Assembly (NCBI RefSeq): GCF_014647135.1 | Contig: NZ_BMOP01000004.1 | Location: 236,430 to 300,429, forward strand | DNA: 64,000 nt | Direction: 5' to 3' | From: Shewanella xiamenensis | GTDB lineage: Bacteria; Pseudomonadota; Gammaproteobacteria; Enterobacterales; Shewanellaceae | In this document: positions 31,130 through 39,360 of the stretch, piece by piece | How positions within the stretch are numbered: the first letter of the stretch is position 1 | How the letters are laid out: each line of letters opens with the position of its first letter | The notes under the pieces: generated by a model | Told to the model about the DNA's origin: nothing | What the model saw: only the letters and a program-made list of their open reading frames with translations | Databases searched by the model: none | Translations under genes and position numbers: made by a program

Positions 31130-32194
31130 ATGCCTATTCTTCGAGCTTGTTTGGCTCCACTGGCAGTGCTTTGCCTCAGTTCATACCTCATTGGCTGCTC
31201 GACCGCGAACGAGCAAGCAACAACGACACCGCCACCAAGCGCGGCCGTCACCACACAGGCGCCAACACCTGTATTGCCCGAGGCCTTAAAGGCAGAGTTT
31301 ATAAAAACCCAAATGGCACAAGGCTTTACCCAAGCCGAAGTGGAAAATTTCTTGGCCAAAGCCAATTACAACCAAGCGGTTATCGATGCGATTTCTCGCC
31401 CTTGGGAAGCTAAGCCTTGGCACCAGTATTATCCGATTTTCCTCACCGAGAAACGCCTCAACGCGGGTCTAGCCTTCTGGAAAAAACACGAGGCAACGAT
31501 TGCCAAGGCCGCGACAAAGTACCAAGTCGAGCCACAAATTATTGTTGCCATTATTGGTATCGAAACCTTCTATGGTCAGTACACGGGCAATTATCCGGTA
31601 ATCGACGCGCTCTATACCTTAGGGTTTTATTACGAGCCAAGAGCCACATTCTTTCGCAAGGAATTTGGCGAGCTGATGAAGCTGGTAAAAGAAGAACACT
31701 TAGATATCAATAGCCTCAAGGGTTCTTACGCTGGCGCCATGGGCTTTGGTCAGTTTATTCCGTCAAGCTACCGCCACTATGCCGTGGATTTTGATGGCAG
31801 CGGCAACCGTGATTTACTCCAGAGTCCAGAGGACGCCATTGGCAGTGTTGCCAATTATTTCCATGAACACGGCTGGCAATTGCACGCGCCCGTTGCGCTC
31901 CCCTTAGTGAACAGCAGTCCTAATGCGCCTAAAGCCAAAGTGTGGGCCGGCGAGAAGTTGCAGTACAAGGTTTCTGATATTCTCAGCCCAAGTTTATCGC
32001 TGGCCACCGCCCGCGATTTAAATGCCTCGCAAAAGGCCATGCTTATCGAGCTGGAACAAGTGGATAGCAAGGACTACTGGTTAGGACTCAATAACTTTTA
32101 TGTGATCACCCGTTATAACCGTAGCCCTTTGTATTCCATGGCCGTTTATCAATTTAGCCAACAACTGAAGCAACAACATGACGCTAAAAAATAA
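31130..32194 (+). CDS. mltB: Membrane-bound lytic murein transglycosylase B
   Basis: Outer-membrane lipoprotein that cleaves glycan strands to 1,6-anhydroMurNAc ends. 354 residues. Lipobox IGCS places the lipidated Cys at residue 23, followed by a Thr/Pro linker. The SLT domain has IVAIIGIETFYGQYTG with the catalytic Glu near 145, and GAMGFGQFIPSSYRHYAVDFDGSG. Lies between mrdB and rlpA and overlaps the rlpA start by 17 bases. Confidence 0.95.
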   Translation: MPILRACLAPLAVLCLSSYLIGCSTANEQATTTPPPSAAVTTQAPTPVLPEALKAEFIKTQMAQGFTQAEVENFLAKANYNQAVIDAISRPWEAKPWHQYYPIFLTEKRLNAGLAFWKKHEATIAKAATKYQVEPQIIVAIIGIETFYGQYTGNYPVIDALYTLGFYYEPRATFFRKEFGELMKLVKEEHLDINSLKGSYAGAMGFGQFIPSSYRHYAVDFDGSGNRDLLQSPEDAIGSVANYFHEHGWQLHAPVALPLVNSSPNAPKAKVWAGEKLQYKVSDILSPSLSLATARDLNASQKAMLIELEQVDSKDYWLGLNNFYVITRYNRSPLYSMAVYQFSQQLKQQHDAKK

Positions 32195-33020
32195 CCTTTT
32201 ACCGCTCTTGATGCTCGGCTGCTGTTTTGCGCTTGCGGCCTGCTCGAGTTCTAATTCTGGCTCGGCCAGCGAGAAGAACAAGAACATGGATCCCAACAAG
32301 GGCCGCTATGCGCTAAAAAACGACAAGATGCCCATCAATCCACCCAATGTGGACCATGTGCCAAACGCGACCCCAAAATACGAGCCTTACAGCCGTCGCG
32401 GTAATAAACCTTACACGGTTTATGGTGAGTCCTATACAGTATTAGACTCGGGTGAAGGATTCTCCGAAACAGGCCGAGCCTCATGGTATGGTGAAAAATT
32501 CCACGGCTATGAGACATCCAATGGTGAACCCTACGATATGTTCGGCATGTCTGGAGCCCATAAGACCCTCCCCCTACCAAGCTACGCTCGCATCACCAAT
32601 TTAGATAACAATAAGCAGGTGATTATTCGGATTAACGATCGCGGCCCTTTCCACTCCGACCGGATTTTAGACTTATCCTATGCCGCCGCTTATAAGCTGG
32701 GCATGTTAGGTACAGGTACCGCGCGCATTAAGCTGGATGTGATTTATGTGGGCAATAAGGCTGCGACTCAGTCAGCCATCGCCAGCATCCAATCTTCAGG
32801 TAATCACTACATACAATTGGTCGCCTCGAAAGATCAGCATAAGCTAAACAAAATGGCGAAGGATCTGGAGAAGAAATATCAAGTCAAGACCCGTGTACAA
32901 CCGGCAAACAATATGTTTAGACTACAGCTCGGTCCAATCGGCCAAGCAGAGCTTGCTGACCGATTACTCAATAAAGTGAAACAAGACGGTTATCCCGAAG
33001 GCTATATGGTTTTAGAGTAG
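32178..33020 (+). CDS. rlpA: Septal-ring lytic transglycosylase RlpA
   Basis: Lipoprotein with a double-psi beta-barrel and a SPOR domain; in Pseudomonas it cleaves denuded glycans at the septum. 280 residues. Lipobox AACS, Cys at residue 22. DPBB region about 95-185 (GRASWYGEKFHGYETSNGE ... INDRGPFHSDRILDLSYAAA), with the conserved Asp and His residues. SPOR domain about 205-280 binds denuded peptidoglycan. Overlaps mltB by 17 bases. Confidence 0.95.
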   Translation: MTLKNNLLPLLMLGCCFALAACSSSNSGSASEKNKNMDPNKGRYALKNDKMPINPPNVDHVPNATPKYEPYSRRGNKPYTVYGESYTVLDSGEGFSETGRASWYGEKFHGYETSNGEPYDMFGMSGAHKTLPLPSYARITNLDNNKQVIIRINDRGPFHSDRILDLSYAAAYKLGMLGTGTARIKLDVIYVGNKAATQSAIASIQSSGNHYIQLVASKDQHKLNKMAKDLEKKYQVKTRVQPANNMFRLQLGPIGQAELADRLLNKVKQDGYPEGYMVLE

Positions 33021-33164
33021 TGACCGCTCACTATAAGATGTCGATTTAGCTTAAAAATACCCCAGATGAAGGAACCTTCACTGAAAACCTTTGTCGAAGG
33101 GTGGTATACTCGCGAAACTATTTTGCCTTTTCTTTCAATACAACCAAAAAGACGTGCTAAGTTA

Positions 33165-34340
33165 ATGATGAATTTTGTAAAAAGTCCCATTAAAACATTG
33201 CTGCTAATTTCGAGTGTTTCTCTTCCTGTTTATGCTGCGCAGCCGATTGTTACCCCTGATGCACCTACAGTTGCCGCCAAGGCTTACGTCTTGATGGATT
33301 ATTACTCGGGCCAAATCATTGCCGAAGAAAATGCCTACGAAAGCTTAAACCCAGCCAGCTTAACTAAGATGATGACCAGTTATGTGATTGGTCAAGAAAT
33401 CAAAGCCGGTAACGTATCCCCAGATGATGATGTGACCATCAGTAAAAATGCCTGGTCGAAGAACTTCTCTGACTCATCAAAAATGTTCATCGAAGTGGGT
33501 AAAACCGTTAAGGTTTCCGACTTAAACCGCGGCATCATCATCCAGTCGGGTAACGATGCCTGTGTAGCCATGGCCGAACACATTGCCGGCACCGAAGGCG
33601 CCTTCGTCGACATGATGAACTCATGGGCCAAGCAGCTTGGCATGCGTGACAGCTACTTCGAAAACTCCCACGGTTTAGACTCTGAAAACCACAAATCCAC
33701 TGCCTACGATATGGCGTTATTAGGTGCCGCACTGATCCGTGACGTGCCTGAAGAATACCGTGTCTACAGCGAAAAATACTATACCTTCAACGGTATCAAG
33801 CAATATAACCGCAACGGCCTGCTGTGGGATAACAGCATGAATGTAGACGGTATCAAAACCGGCCACACCTCTGGCGCGGGTTATAACTTAGTCGCATCTG
33901 CTACCAAAGACGGCATGCGTTTAATTTCAGTGGTCATGGGCACCCAGAGTGAAGCCGCCCGTAAAGCCGAAAGTAAAAAGCTGCTGACCTATGGCTTCCG
34001 CTTCTTCGAAACCGTCACCCCTTACAAGGCGGGCGACAGCTTCGTGACCCAACAAATTTGGTACGGCGATAAGAGCACTGTCGATTTAGGTGTTGCTACT
34101 GATACCCCAATCACCATCAGCCGTGGCCGCGCGAAAGACTTAAAAGCCAACTTCGAACTGACTAAGCCACTGGACGCACCACTGAAAAAAGGTGAAACCG
34201 TTGGCCGCTTATACTTCCAGTTAGATGGCAAAGATATTGCGCAATTCCCACTGGTTACCCTGCAAGAAGTCAACGAAGGCAGCTGGTTCAGCAAATTAGT
34301 TGATTACTTTAAGCAACTGTTTTCTGGTTGGTTTAGCTAA
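33165..34340 (+). CDS. dacA: D-alanyl-D-alanine carboxypeptidase (PBP5/6)
   Basis: Trims the terminal D-Ala of peptidoglycan pentapeptides. 391 residues from ATG 33165; the longer open frame upstream is not PBP-like and crosses a TATACT promoter-like site at 33104. Signal peptide 1-25 (ends VYAA). Active-site motifs: SLTK with Ser65 and Lys68, SGN at 128-130, KTG at 231-233. The C-terminal amphipathic helix WFSKLVDYFKQLFSGWFS anchors it to the inner membrane. Confidence 0.97.
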   Translation: MMNFVKSPIKTLLLISSVSLPVYAAQPIVTPDAPTVAAKAYVLMDYYSGQIIAEENAYESLNPASLTKMMTSYVIGQEIKAGNVSPDDDVTISKNAWSKNFSDSSKMFIEVGKTVKVSDLNRGIIIQSGNDACVAMAEHIAGTEGAFVDMMNSWAKQLGMRDSYFENSHGLDSENHKSTAYDMALLGAALIRDVPEEYRVYSEKYYTFNGIKQYNRNGLLWDNSMNVDGIKTGHTSGAGYNLVASATKDGMRLISVVMGTQSEAARKAESKKLLTYGFRFFETVTPYKAGDSFVTQQIWYGDKSTVDLGVATDTPITISRGRAKDLKANFELTKPLDAPLKKGETVGRLYFQLDGKDIAQFPLVTLQEVNEGSWFSKLVDYFKQLFSGWFS

Positions 34341-34357
34341 TCCGAATCACAAAACTC

Positions 34358-34386
34358 AGCCACCTTCGGGTGGCTTAGTTGTTTTT
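34358..34386 (+). terminator. Terminator after dacA
   Basis: AGCCACC-TTCG-GGTGGCT hairpin followed by TAGTTGTTTTT, 17 bp after the dacA stop. Confidence 0.85.
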
Positions 34387-34460
34387 GAGGGAGTATCGCC
34401 CTTGAATCGGGTATAATCGTCACCATATAGTTCCCATTAAAATGGTTATAGAGCACGACT

Positions 34461-34727
34461 ATGTTAAACACGAAATTTGATGAACTCATGGAGTTCCCCT
34501 GCGCCTTCCCCTTCAAAGTGGTTGGCGATGCCCACGAAACCTTAACGGATAGAGTGGTTGCGGTAGTGCAAAAACACGCTCCAGGTGATTATTCACCAAC
34601 AGTTAAAGCCTCGAGCAAAGGGAGCTACTATTCAGTCACTATCCGTGTCACTGTGACCAGCAAAGATCATATCGAAATACTGTACACTGAGCTTGCCGGT
34701 ATCGAAGGCGTTCGCCGCGTACTATAA
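34461..34727 (+). CDS. ybeD: YbeD family regulatory protein (DUF493)
   Basis: 88-residue ACT-like small protein of unknown biochemical role, conserved between dacA and lipB. Sequence [16 protein letters not shown] and [23 protein letters not shown] are typical. A good -10 (TATAAT at 34412-34417) lies upstream, but I see no matching -35. Confidence 0.95.
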   Translation: MLNTKFDELMEFPCAFPFKVVGDAHETLTDRVVAVVQKHAPGDYSPTVKASSKGSYYSVTIRVTVTSKDHIEILYTELAGIEGVRRVL

Positions 34728-34758
34728 GTATTCCTCAAGGCTATAAAATGTGATCTAT

Positions 34759-34787
34759 CTTACATTTATGGCCAAGAGGCGTATAAT
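34759..34787 (+). promoter_or_regulatory. Promoter of lipB-lipA
   Basis: CTTACA, 17-bp spacer, perfect TATAAT; 32 bp before the lipB start. Suggests lipBA has its own transcript apart from ybeD. Confidence 0.65.
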
Positions 34788-34819
34788 AGCGCCACTCAAT
34801 TATAGGGGAGAGGTTGCCC

Positions 34820-35473
34820 TTGCAAGACACCACTTTGCATATTCGGCATCTGGGACAGCAGGATTATGAGTCTGTGTGGCATGCAATGCAGCATTACACC
34901 GACACTCGCAACAGCGACAGTCCAGACGAACTGTGGATCGTTGAACATCCACCCGTATTTACCCAAGGCCAAGCCGGTAAAAGCGAACATATTTTGAATC
35001 CGGGCGATATTCCCGTGATCCAAGTGGATCGTGGTGGTCAAGTCACTTACCACGGACCAGGGCAATTAGTTGTCTACCCTCTCCTCGATATTAAACGCAG
35101 TAAAGTGGGTGTCCGCCAGCTTGTTACCCATATCGAGCAAAGCATTATCGATATGCTTGCAAAGTACGCTATCACTGCCTACGCCAAGGCCGATGCACCG
35201 GGGGTGTATGTGGATGAGCGCAAAATTGCCTCTTTAGGTCTAAGGATCCGTAAAGGCTGTTCATTCCATGGCTTAGCACTGAATGTGGATATGGATTTGG
35301 CACCATTTCGACGCATTAATCCCTGTGGTTATGCAGGGCTTGAGATGGTGCAATGTAAAGAACTTGGCGGCCCACAAACCGTGATTGAAGCAGGCGAGCA
35401 ACTCATTATTACCTTTAGCCAACTACTGGGCTACCAACATCTAGTTCATCATCAAGGATTAGCAGCGTCATGA
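34820..35473 (+). CDS. lipB: Lipoyl(octanoyl) transferase LipB
   Basis: Moves octanoate from acyl-carrier protein to apo-lipoyl domains. 217 residues from the TTG at 34820, set by GGGGAGAGG seven bases upstream; a TTG at 34814 is too close to that site. The catalytic pair Lys135 and Cys169 falls at the E. coli numbers ([15 protein letters not shown] and [11 protein letters not shown]). [14 protein letters not shown] is the substrate pocket. Its stop overlaps lipA by four bases. Confidence 0.97.
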   Translation: MQDTTLHIRHLGQQDYESVWHAMQHYTDTRNSDSPDELWIVEHPPVFTQGQAGKSEHILNPGDIPVIQVDRGGQVTYHGPGQLVVYPLLDIKRSKVGVRQLVTHIEQSIIDMLAKYAITAYAKADAPGVYVDERKIASLGLRIRKGCSFHGLALNVDMDLAPFRRINPCGYAGLEMVQCKELGGPQTVIEAGEQLIITFSQLLGYQHLVHHQGLAAS

Positions 35474-36435
35474 ATAGGCCTGAACGTTTACAACCCGGAG
35501 TCAAATTAAGAGATGCCGATAAAGTCTCGCGCATTCCGGTTAAAATCGTGCCCTCTGAGCGCGAAACCATGTTACGCAAACCCGATTGGTTAAGGGTTAA
35601 ACTGCCCGCGTCTAACCAACGCATTCTCGATATTAAGCAAGCGTTACGCGCTAACGGCCTGCACTCGGTCTGTGAAGAAGCTTCTTGTCCTAACTTGGCA
35701 GAATGTTTTAACCACGGCACTGCGACCTTTATGATTTTGGGCGCAATTTGTACTCGCCGCTGCCCATTCTGCGACGTGGCCCATGGTCGTCCACTCAAGC
35801 CCGATGCGGAAGAGCCTGTTAAATTGGCGCAAACCATCCGTGATATGAAGCTAAAATACGTGGTAATCACCTCGGTTGACCGCGATGATTTGCGTGATGG
35901 CGGTGCCCAGCACTTTGCCGACTGTATCCGTGAGATCCGTAAGCTCAATCCCGAGATTAAGATTGAGATCTTAGTGCCCGATTTCCGTGGCCGTATCGAC
36001 GCCGCCCTCGACATTCTGTCGACCGAGCCGCCTGATGTGTTCAACCACAACCTCGAAACTGCGCCTATGCATTATCGCAAAGCGCGTCCGGGTGCGAACT
36101 ATCAATGGTCACTCGACCTACTGAAGCGCTTTAAAGAGCGTCATCCCAACGTGCCGACAAAATCGGGACTGATGATGGGGCTAGGCGAAACCAACGAAGA
36201 AATCGCCCAAGTGCTGCGTGACCTACGTGAGCACAAGGTTGAAATGTTGACCTTAGGCCAATATCTGCAACCGTCTAAGTTCCACCTGCCAGTTGAGCGT
36301 TACGTCTCACCAGCTGAGTTTGATGAGCTTAAAGCCCTTGCCGATGAGCTAGGCTTTACCCACGCAGCCTGTGGTCCATTAGTGCGTTCAAGCTACCATG
36401 CAGACTTGCAAGCTCAAGGTAAAGAAGTGAAGTAA
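35470..36435 (+). CDS. lipA: Lipoyl synthase LipA
   Basis: Radical-SAM enzyme inserting two sulfurs into octanoyl domains. 321 residues, as in E. coli. Auxiliary cluster [12 protein letters not shown] and radical-SAM cluster [13 protein letters not shown] are both complete, and the C-terminal RSSYHAD supplies the conserved Ser ligand. Coupled to lipB. Confidence 0.98.
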   Translation: MNRPERLQPGVKLRDADKVSRIPVKIVPSERETMLRKPDWLRVKLPASNQRILDIKQALRANGLHSVCEEASCPNLAECFNHGTATFMILGAICTRRCPFCDVAHGRPLKPDAEEPVKLAQTIRDMKLKYVVITSVDRDDLRDGGAQHFADCIREIRKLNPEIKIEILVPDFRGRIDAALDILSTEPPDVFNHNLETAPMHYRKARPGANYQWSLDLLKRFKERHPNVPTKSGLMMGLGETNEEIAQVLRDLREHKVEMLTLGQYLQPSKFHLPVERYVSPAEFDELKALADELGFTHAACGPLVRSSYHADLQAQGKEVK

Positions 36436-36456
36436 CCTTCGCTTTATTAACCCCAT

Positions 36457-36487
36457 AAAAAACAGCGCTAAGGTGCTGTTTTTTTAT
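36457..36487. terminator. Bidirectional terminator between lipA and rimI
   Basis: AAAAAACAGC / GCTGTTTTTTT hairpin between convergent genes, with T-runs on both strands. Confidence 0.88.
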
Positions 36488-36501
36488 CTTCTTCTAAAAT
36501 C

Positions 36502-37035
36502 TTAAGCCGTTTCGCTTAAGGCTAAATCCATCAAAATCGCATCTTCTTTGCCCTCTTCCAAAGGGTAATAGCCTTTGCGCCGACCGGTTTCGACAAAGCC
36601 CCGCTTCTGATAGAGTGCGCGCGCGGCAAGATTTGATTCGCGAACCTCCAGCATCAGCACCACGGCATTGGCAGCCTTAGCGACGTCGATAACCGCCGTG
36701 AGTAGCAGATGCCCATATCCTCGCCCTTGTTGTTCTGGCGGCAAACAAATATCTAGCAGCGTTGCCTCATCGACAATCTGCTGCACAATCGCGAAACCGA
36801 GCAACTCATCACGTTGCATTAACCCAATAACGCGGTACAAGTGGCCAAAACAATCGGCAAGGTTATTCTCACTCATAGGATGGGAATGAGCACTCGCTTC
36901 AATGCGCGCCATTTGACTGACATCGGTTGGCGTCAGAAGCACGATTTGCAATGATTCGTTAAGGGTATTAAGGACTTGATGACTCACGGGAAAATCCAAA
37001 TTAAAAGGTAACTCACGATAATGTGTACTGGACAC
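36502..37035 (-). CDS. rimI: Ribosomal protein S18 alanine N-acetyltransferase RimI
   Basis: GNAT enzyme acetylating the N-terminus of S18. 177 residues from a GTG, longer at the N-terminus than E. coli RimI (148), so the true start may be internal. Acetyl-CoA motif PPEQQGRGYGHLLL, then VRESNLAARALYQKRGFVETGRRKGYYP, the usual RimI C-terminal signature. Two bases after holD; holD-rimI is the E. coli order. Confidence 0.93.
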   Translation of the reverse strand: MSSTHYRELPFNLDFPVSHQVLNTLNESLQIVLLTPTDVSQMARIEASAHSHPMSENNLADCFGHLYRVIGLMQRDELLGFAIVQQIVDEATLLDICLPPEQQGRGYGHLLLTAVIDVAKAANAVVLMLEVRESNLAARALYQKRGFVETGRRKGYYPLEEGKEDAILMDLALSETA

Positions 37036-37037
37036 GA

Positions 37038-37388
37038 CTAGGCCGTTAATTGCTGCTCACTCCACAGGCAAATCTGCCCCCACAAGGCGCGCTTTGCCTC
37101 ACTGCGTGACAGCAAGTCCGCAAGGGGATCCGACACTAACCAAGCCACTCTGGGCCTAACCCTGTGGCGGCGTAAATCCCAGACGATGGGTTTACCCTTA
37201 TGTGGCTCAGTGTTGAACTCACAGTCATCCTTACTGATCCCAATTAAACCAAGGACAGTATCAATCAGTGGCTCAGCGGCAGACGACATATCATCAACAT
37301 CCCAAACCACTTGATAAGGTCGCACTTTAGTATCGCGAAGCTGCCAAGGAGTTATCTCCATCGCGGCTAAATAGGCAGATTTATTCAT
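37038..37388 (-). CDS. holD: DNA polymerase III subunit psi
   Basis: Psi subunit linking the clamp loader to chi and SSB. 116 residues. Poorly conserved family, but the N-terminal AMEITPWQLRDT and the C-terminal KRALWGQICLWSEQ match the corresponding ends of E. coli HolD, and position directly before rimI supports it. Confidence 0.85.
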   Translation of the reverse strand: MNKSAYLAAMEITPWQLRDTKVRPYQVVWDVDDMSSAAEPLIDTVLGLIGISKDDCEFNTEPHKGKPIVWDLRRHRVRPRVAWLVSDPLADLLSRSEAKRALWGQICLWSEQQLTA

Positions 37389-37550
37389 GGGGTTATTGGG
37401 GTTTCATTAAGCACTGACACCACATAAGGATACCAGCTAAATGGGCCGAATGTTATTGCCAAAAACAGTTCATGACTCAAGCCAAACGTTTACTTACGCT
37501 TTAATCTGCAAAATCGATTTGTGGAATCTATTTTAACCGCTTTAGATGTT

Positions 37551-37569
37551 TAGCTTATTTGATAAGCTA
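37551..37569. promoter_or_regulatory. Palindromic site before dps
   Basis: Perfect 7-bp inverted repeat TAGCTTA-TTTGA-TAAGCTA centred 43 bp before the dps ATG. The position suits an operator at or just downstream of the promoter. dps genes are commonly controlled by OxyR, Fur or similar; I cannot assign the regulator, and the match to the OxyR consensus (ATAG-N7-CTAT) is only partial. Confidence 0.45.
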
Positions 37570-37602
37570 TCTCCATTGAGTAGGACAATAGGAGGAATTT
37601 CC

Positions 37603-38070
37603 ATGATTAACATCGGCATCAACCAAGCTCATAGAGAAGAAATCGCCGCAGGGTTAAATCAGTTATTGGCCGACAGCTACAGCCTTTACCTTAAGACCCA
37701 CAGCTTTCACTGGAACGTCACAGGCCCCATGTTCACTAGCTTGCACTTATTGTTTGAACAGCAATATACCGAGCTTGCCTTAGCGGTCGATTTAATCGCC
37801 GAGCGGGTACGAGCATTGGGCGCAAGGGCATTAGGTTCCTATTCGGACTATGCCAAGTTGACCGAAATCCGTGAAGATCAAGGTGTCACTAAAGCTGAAA
37901 CCATGATCCGTGAACTGTTAAGCGACCAAGAAGTAGTGATTAGAAATGCCCGTGCGCTCTATCCCTTGGTTAGCCAAGCCAACGACGAGGCCACGGCAGA
38001 TTTACTCACCCAGCGCATTCAACTCCATGAGAAAAATGCGTGGATGTTACGTAGCTTATTAAGCGAATAA
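37603..38070 (+). CDS. dps: Dps-family DNA-binding ferritin-like protein
   Basis: Dodecameric mini-ferritin that oxidises Fe2+ with H2O2 and protects DNA. 156 residues from ATG 37603, behind an excellent AGGAGG; the upstream frame is not used. Ferroxidase ligands are visible: His36 (FHWNVTGPMF), His48 and Glu52 (LHLLFEQQYTEL), Asp63 and Glu67 (VDLIAERVRALG). The N-terminus lacks the Lys-rich tail of E. coli Dps, so direct DNA binding may be weak. Confidence 0.95.
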   Translation: MINIGINQAHREEIAAGLNQLLADSYSLYLKTHSFHWNVTGPMFTSLHLLFEQQYTELALAVDLIAERVRALGARALGSYSDYAKLTEIREDQGVTKAETMIRELLSDQEVVIRNARALYPLVSQANDEATADLLTQRIQLHEKNAWMLRSLLSE

Positions 38071-38096
38071 CCTTTTCATCATCCCCAAGCCAAATG

Positions 38097-38127
38097 GCCG
38101 AGCAGTCACGCGCTCGGCTATTTTTAT
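38097..38127 (+). terminator. Terminator after dps
   Basis: GCCGAGC-AGTCACGC-GCTCGGC hairpin followed by TATTTTTATT, 27 bp after the stop. Also suitably placed for the convergent acyltransferase gene. Confidence 0.85.
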
Positions 38128-38154
38128 TGGGCATTGTTTTAGGGTAAAGCTAAT

Positions 38155-39360
38155 TTAGAGATACTTAAGCCAAGCCTGCGGACTCTGTCCTTTGTAACGG
38201 CTAAACCAGCGCACGGGATAATAGAGCAAAGGAATTAAGACTAAGCTTATCAGCCATACCCACCCCATATGCGCTACGCCAAACAGCTCACCATGGTTGG
38301 CGCCAAATATCCCTTTAGCCAGCGAATACAGCAACAGCAGCACATATAAGTGCAAGATATAGAAGAACATAGGTACAGAGCCAAACACTGCTAACCTCTG
38401 CCCCATCCAACCTAATACTCTGCCTGTAGCAAAATAGCGCTCAAACACCACTAAGCCGTAGAACATCCCGCACAAGGTCACCAACAAAAAACTCAGTGAT
38501 GGCGGATACTTAGTTAGATTAAATACCGACATTAAGGTTTGACCTAGAGTATCGCCAAACTGCCAAGGCAACGTCTCGCCGTAGAGATTGAATCCGCGCA
38601 GCAAGCCAAACAGCAGAGCGCAGCCAAGTCCTAACAGTATTAATTTTTGCTGACGCAGCCCCGCATCACTCCCTCTGCCAAATAAGGGGCCAGCCACATA
38701 GCCCAATAAAATCACGCCAATCCAAGGTAGCGCTGGGTAACTTATTTTCAGCTTAAGCTCGCCCTCGGCAATCAAATAACCTCGGTCATGCAGTATCGTC
38801 CACAGACTATAGCCCCACTCGTCTGGCGTAAAATGAATAGGCGACAATAGGTTATGGCCAAAGATAATCAATAGTCCGAGTAATGCCATCCACAACCTCG
38901 GGAGGTTGATTAATGCCGCAAGGGCCAACATGCTCAGCCCTATCACCCAAATCACCTGTAACCACAGGGTGTGATAATTGCCCATCCATGAGAAATTAAT
39001 CACCAGCACCTCGAGGGCGATTAAGAATAATCCGCGCTTCATTAAAAACTCGCGCGCAGAGCGCGGCTCGCCATAGCCACGATTGGCGTAAAGCCAGGCC
39101 GAGACTCCAGTTAAAAAGACGAACACTGGCGCACAAAAGTGCGCCGCAAAACGGCTGACAAACAGCGCCCAGTTTGTTGTGCTTAAATCCATTGGGTCGC
39201 TCACCTGCATATGCAGGAAAAACCGCTCCCGCACATGGTCGAGCAACATAATCAGCATCACTAAGCCACGCATCATGTCGATGCTATTGATCCGCTGACG
39301 CCCTTGCTGCTTAGGCGTCTCAGACGAAGCGGCGGGTGTCACAGTGGCATTAAAATTCAT
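38155..39360 (-). CDS. DUF1624 / heparan-alpha-glucosaminide N-acetyltransferase-like membrane protein
   Basis: 401 residues from ATG 39360 (a GTG at 39369 is an alternative). About ten membrane segments. The N-terminal RINSIDMMRGLVMLIMLLDHVRERFF, with its conserved Asp-His in the first membrane segment, matches the HGSNAT catalytic domain family, which acetylates sugars across a membrane. The actual substrate in bacteria is unknown. Its start overlaps the end of the TonB receptor gene by 11 bases, so the two are translated together; whether it modifies the receptor's ligand is open. Confidence 0.85.
   Translation of the reverse strand: MNFNATVTPAASSETPKQQGRQRINSIDMMRGLVMLIMLLDHVRERFFLHMQVSDPMDLSTTNWALFVSRFAAHFCAPVFVFLTGVSAWLYANRGYGEPRSAREFLMKRGLFLIALEVLVINFSWMGNYHTLWLQVIWVIGLSMLALAALINLPRLWMALLGLLIIFGHNLLSPIHFTPDEWGYSLWTILHDRGYLIAEGELKLKISYPALPWIGVILLGYVAGPLFGRGSDAGLRQQKLILLGLGCALLFGLLRGFNLYGETLPWQFGDTLGQTLMSVFNLTKYPPSLSFLLVTLCGMFYGLVVFERYFATGRVLGWMGQRLAVFGSVPMFFYILHLYVLLLLYSLAKGIFGANHGELFGVAHMGWVWLISLVLIPLLYYPVRWFSRYKGQSPQAWLKYL

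Noticed and set aside
33066..33164. N-terminal extension of dacA
   Set aside because: The signal peptide begins at 33165, and the extension crosses a TATACT promoter-like sequence.
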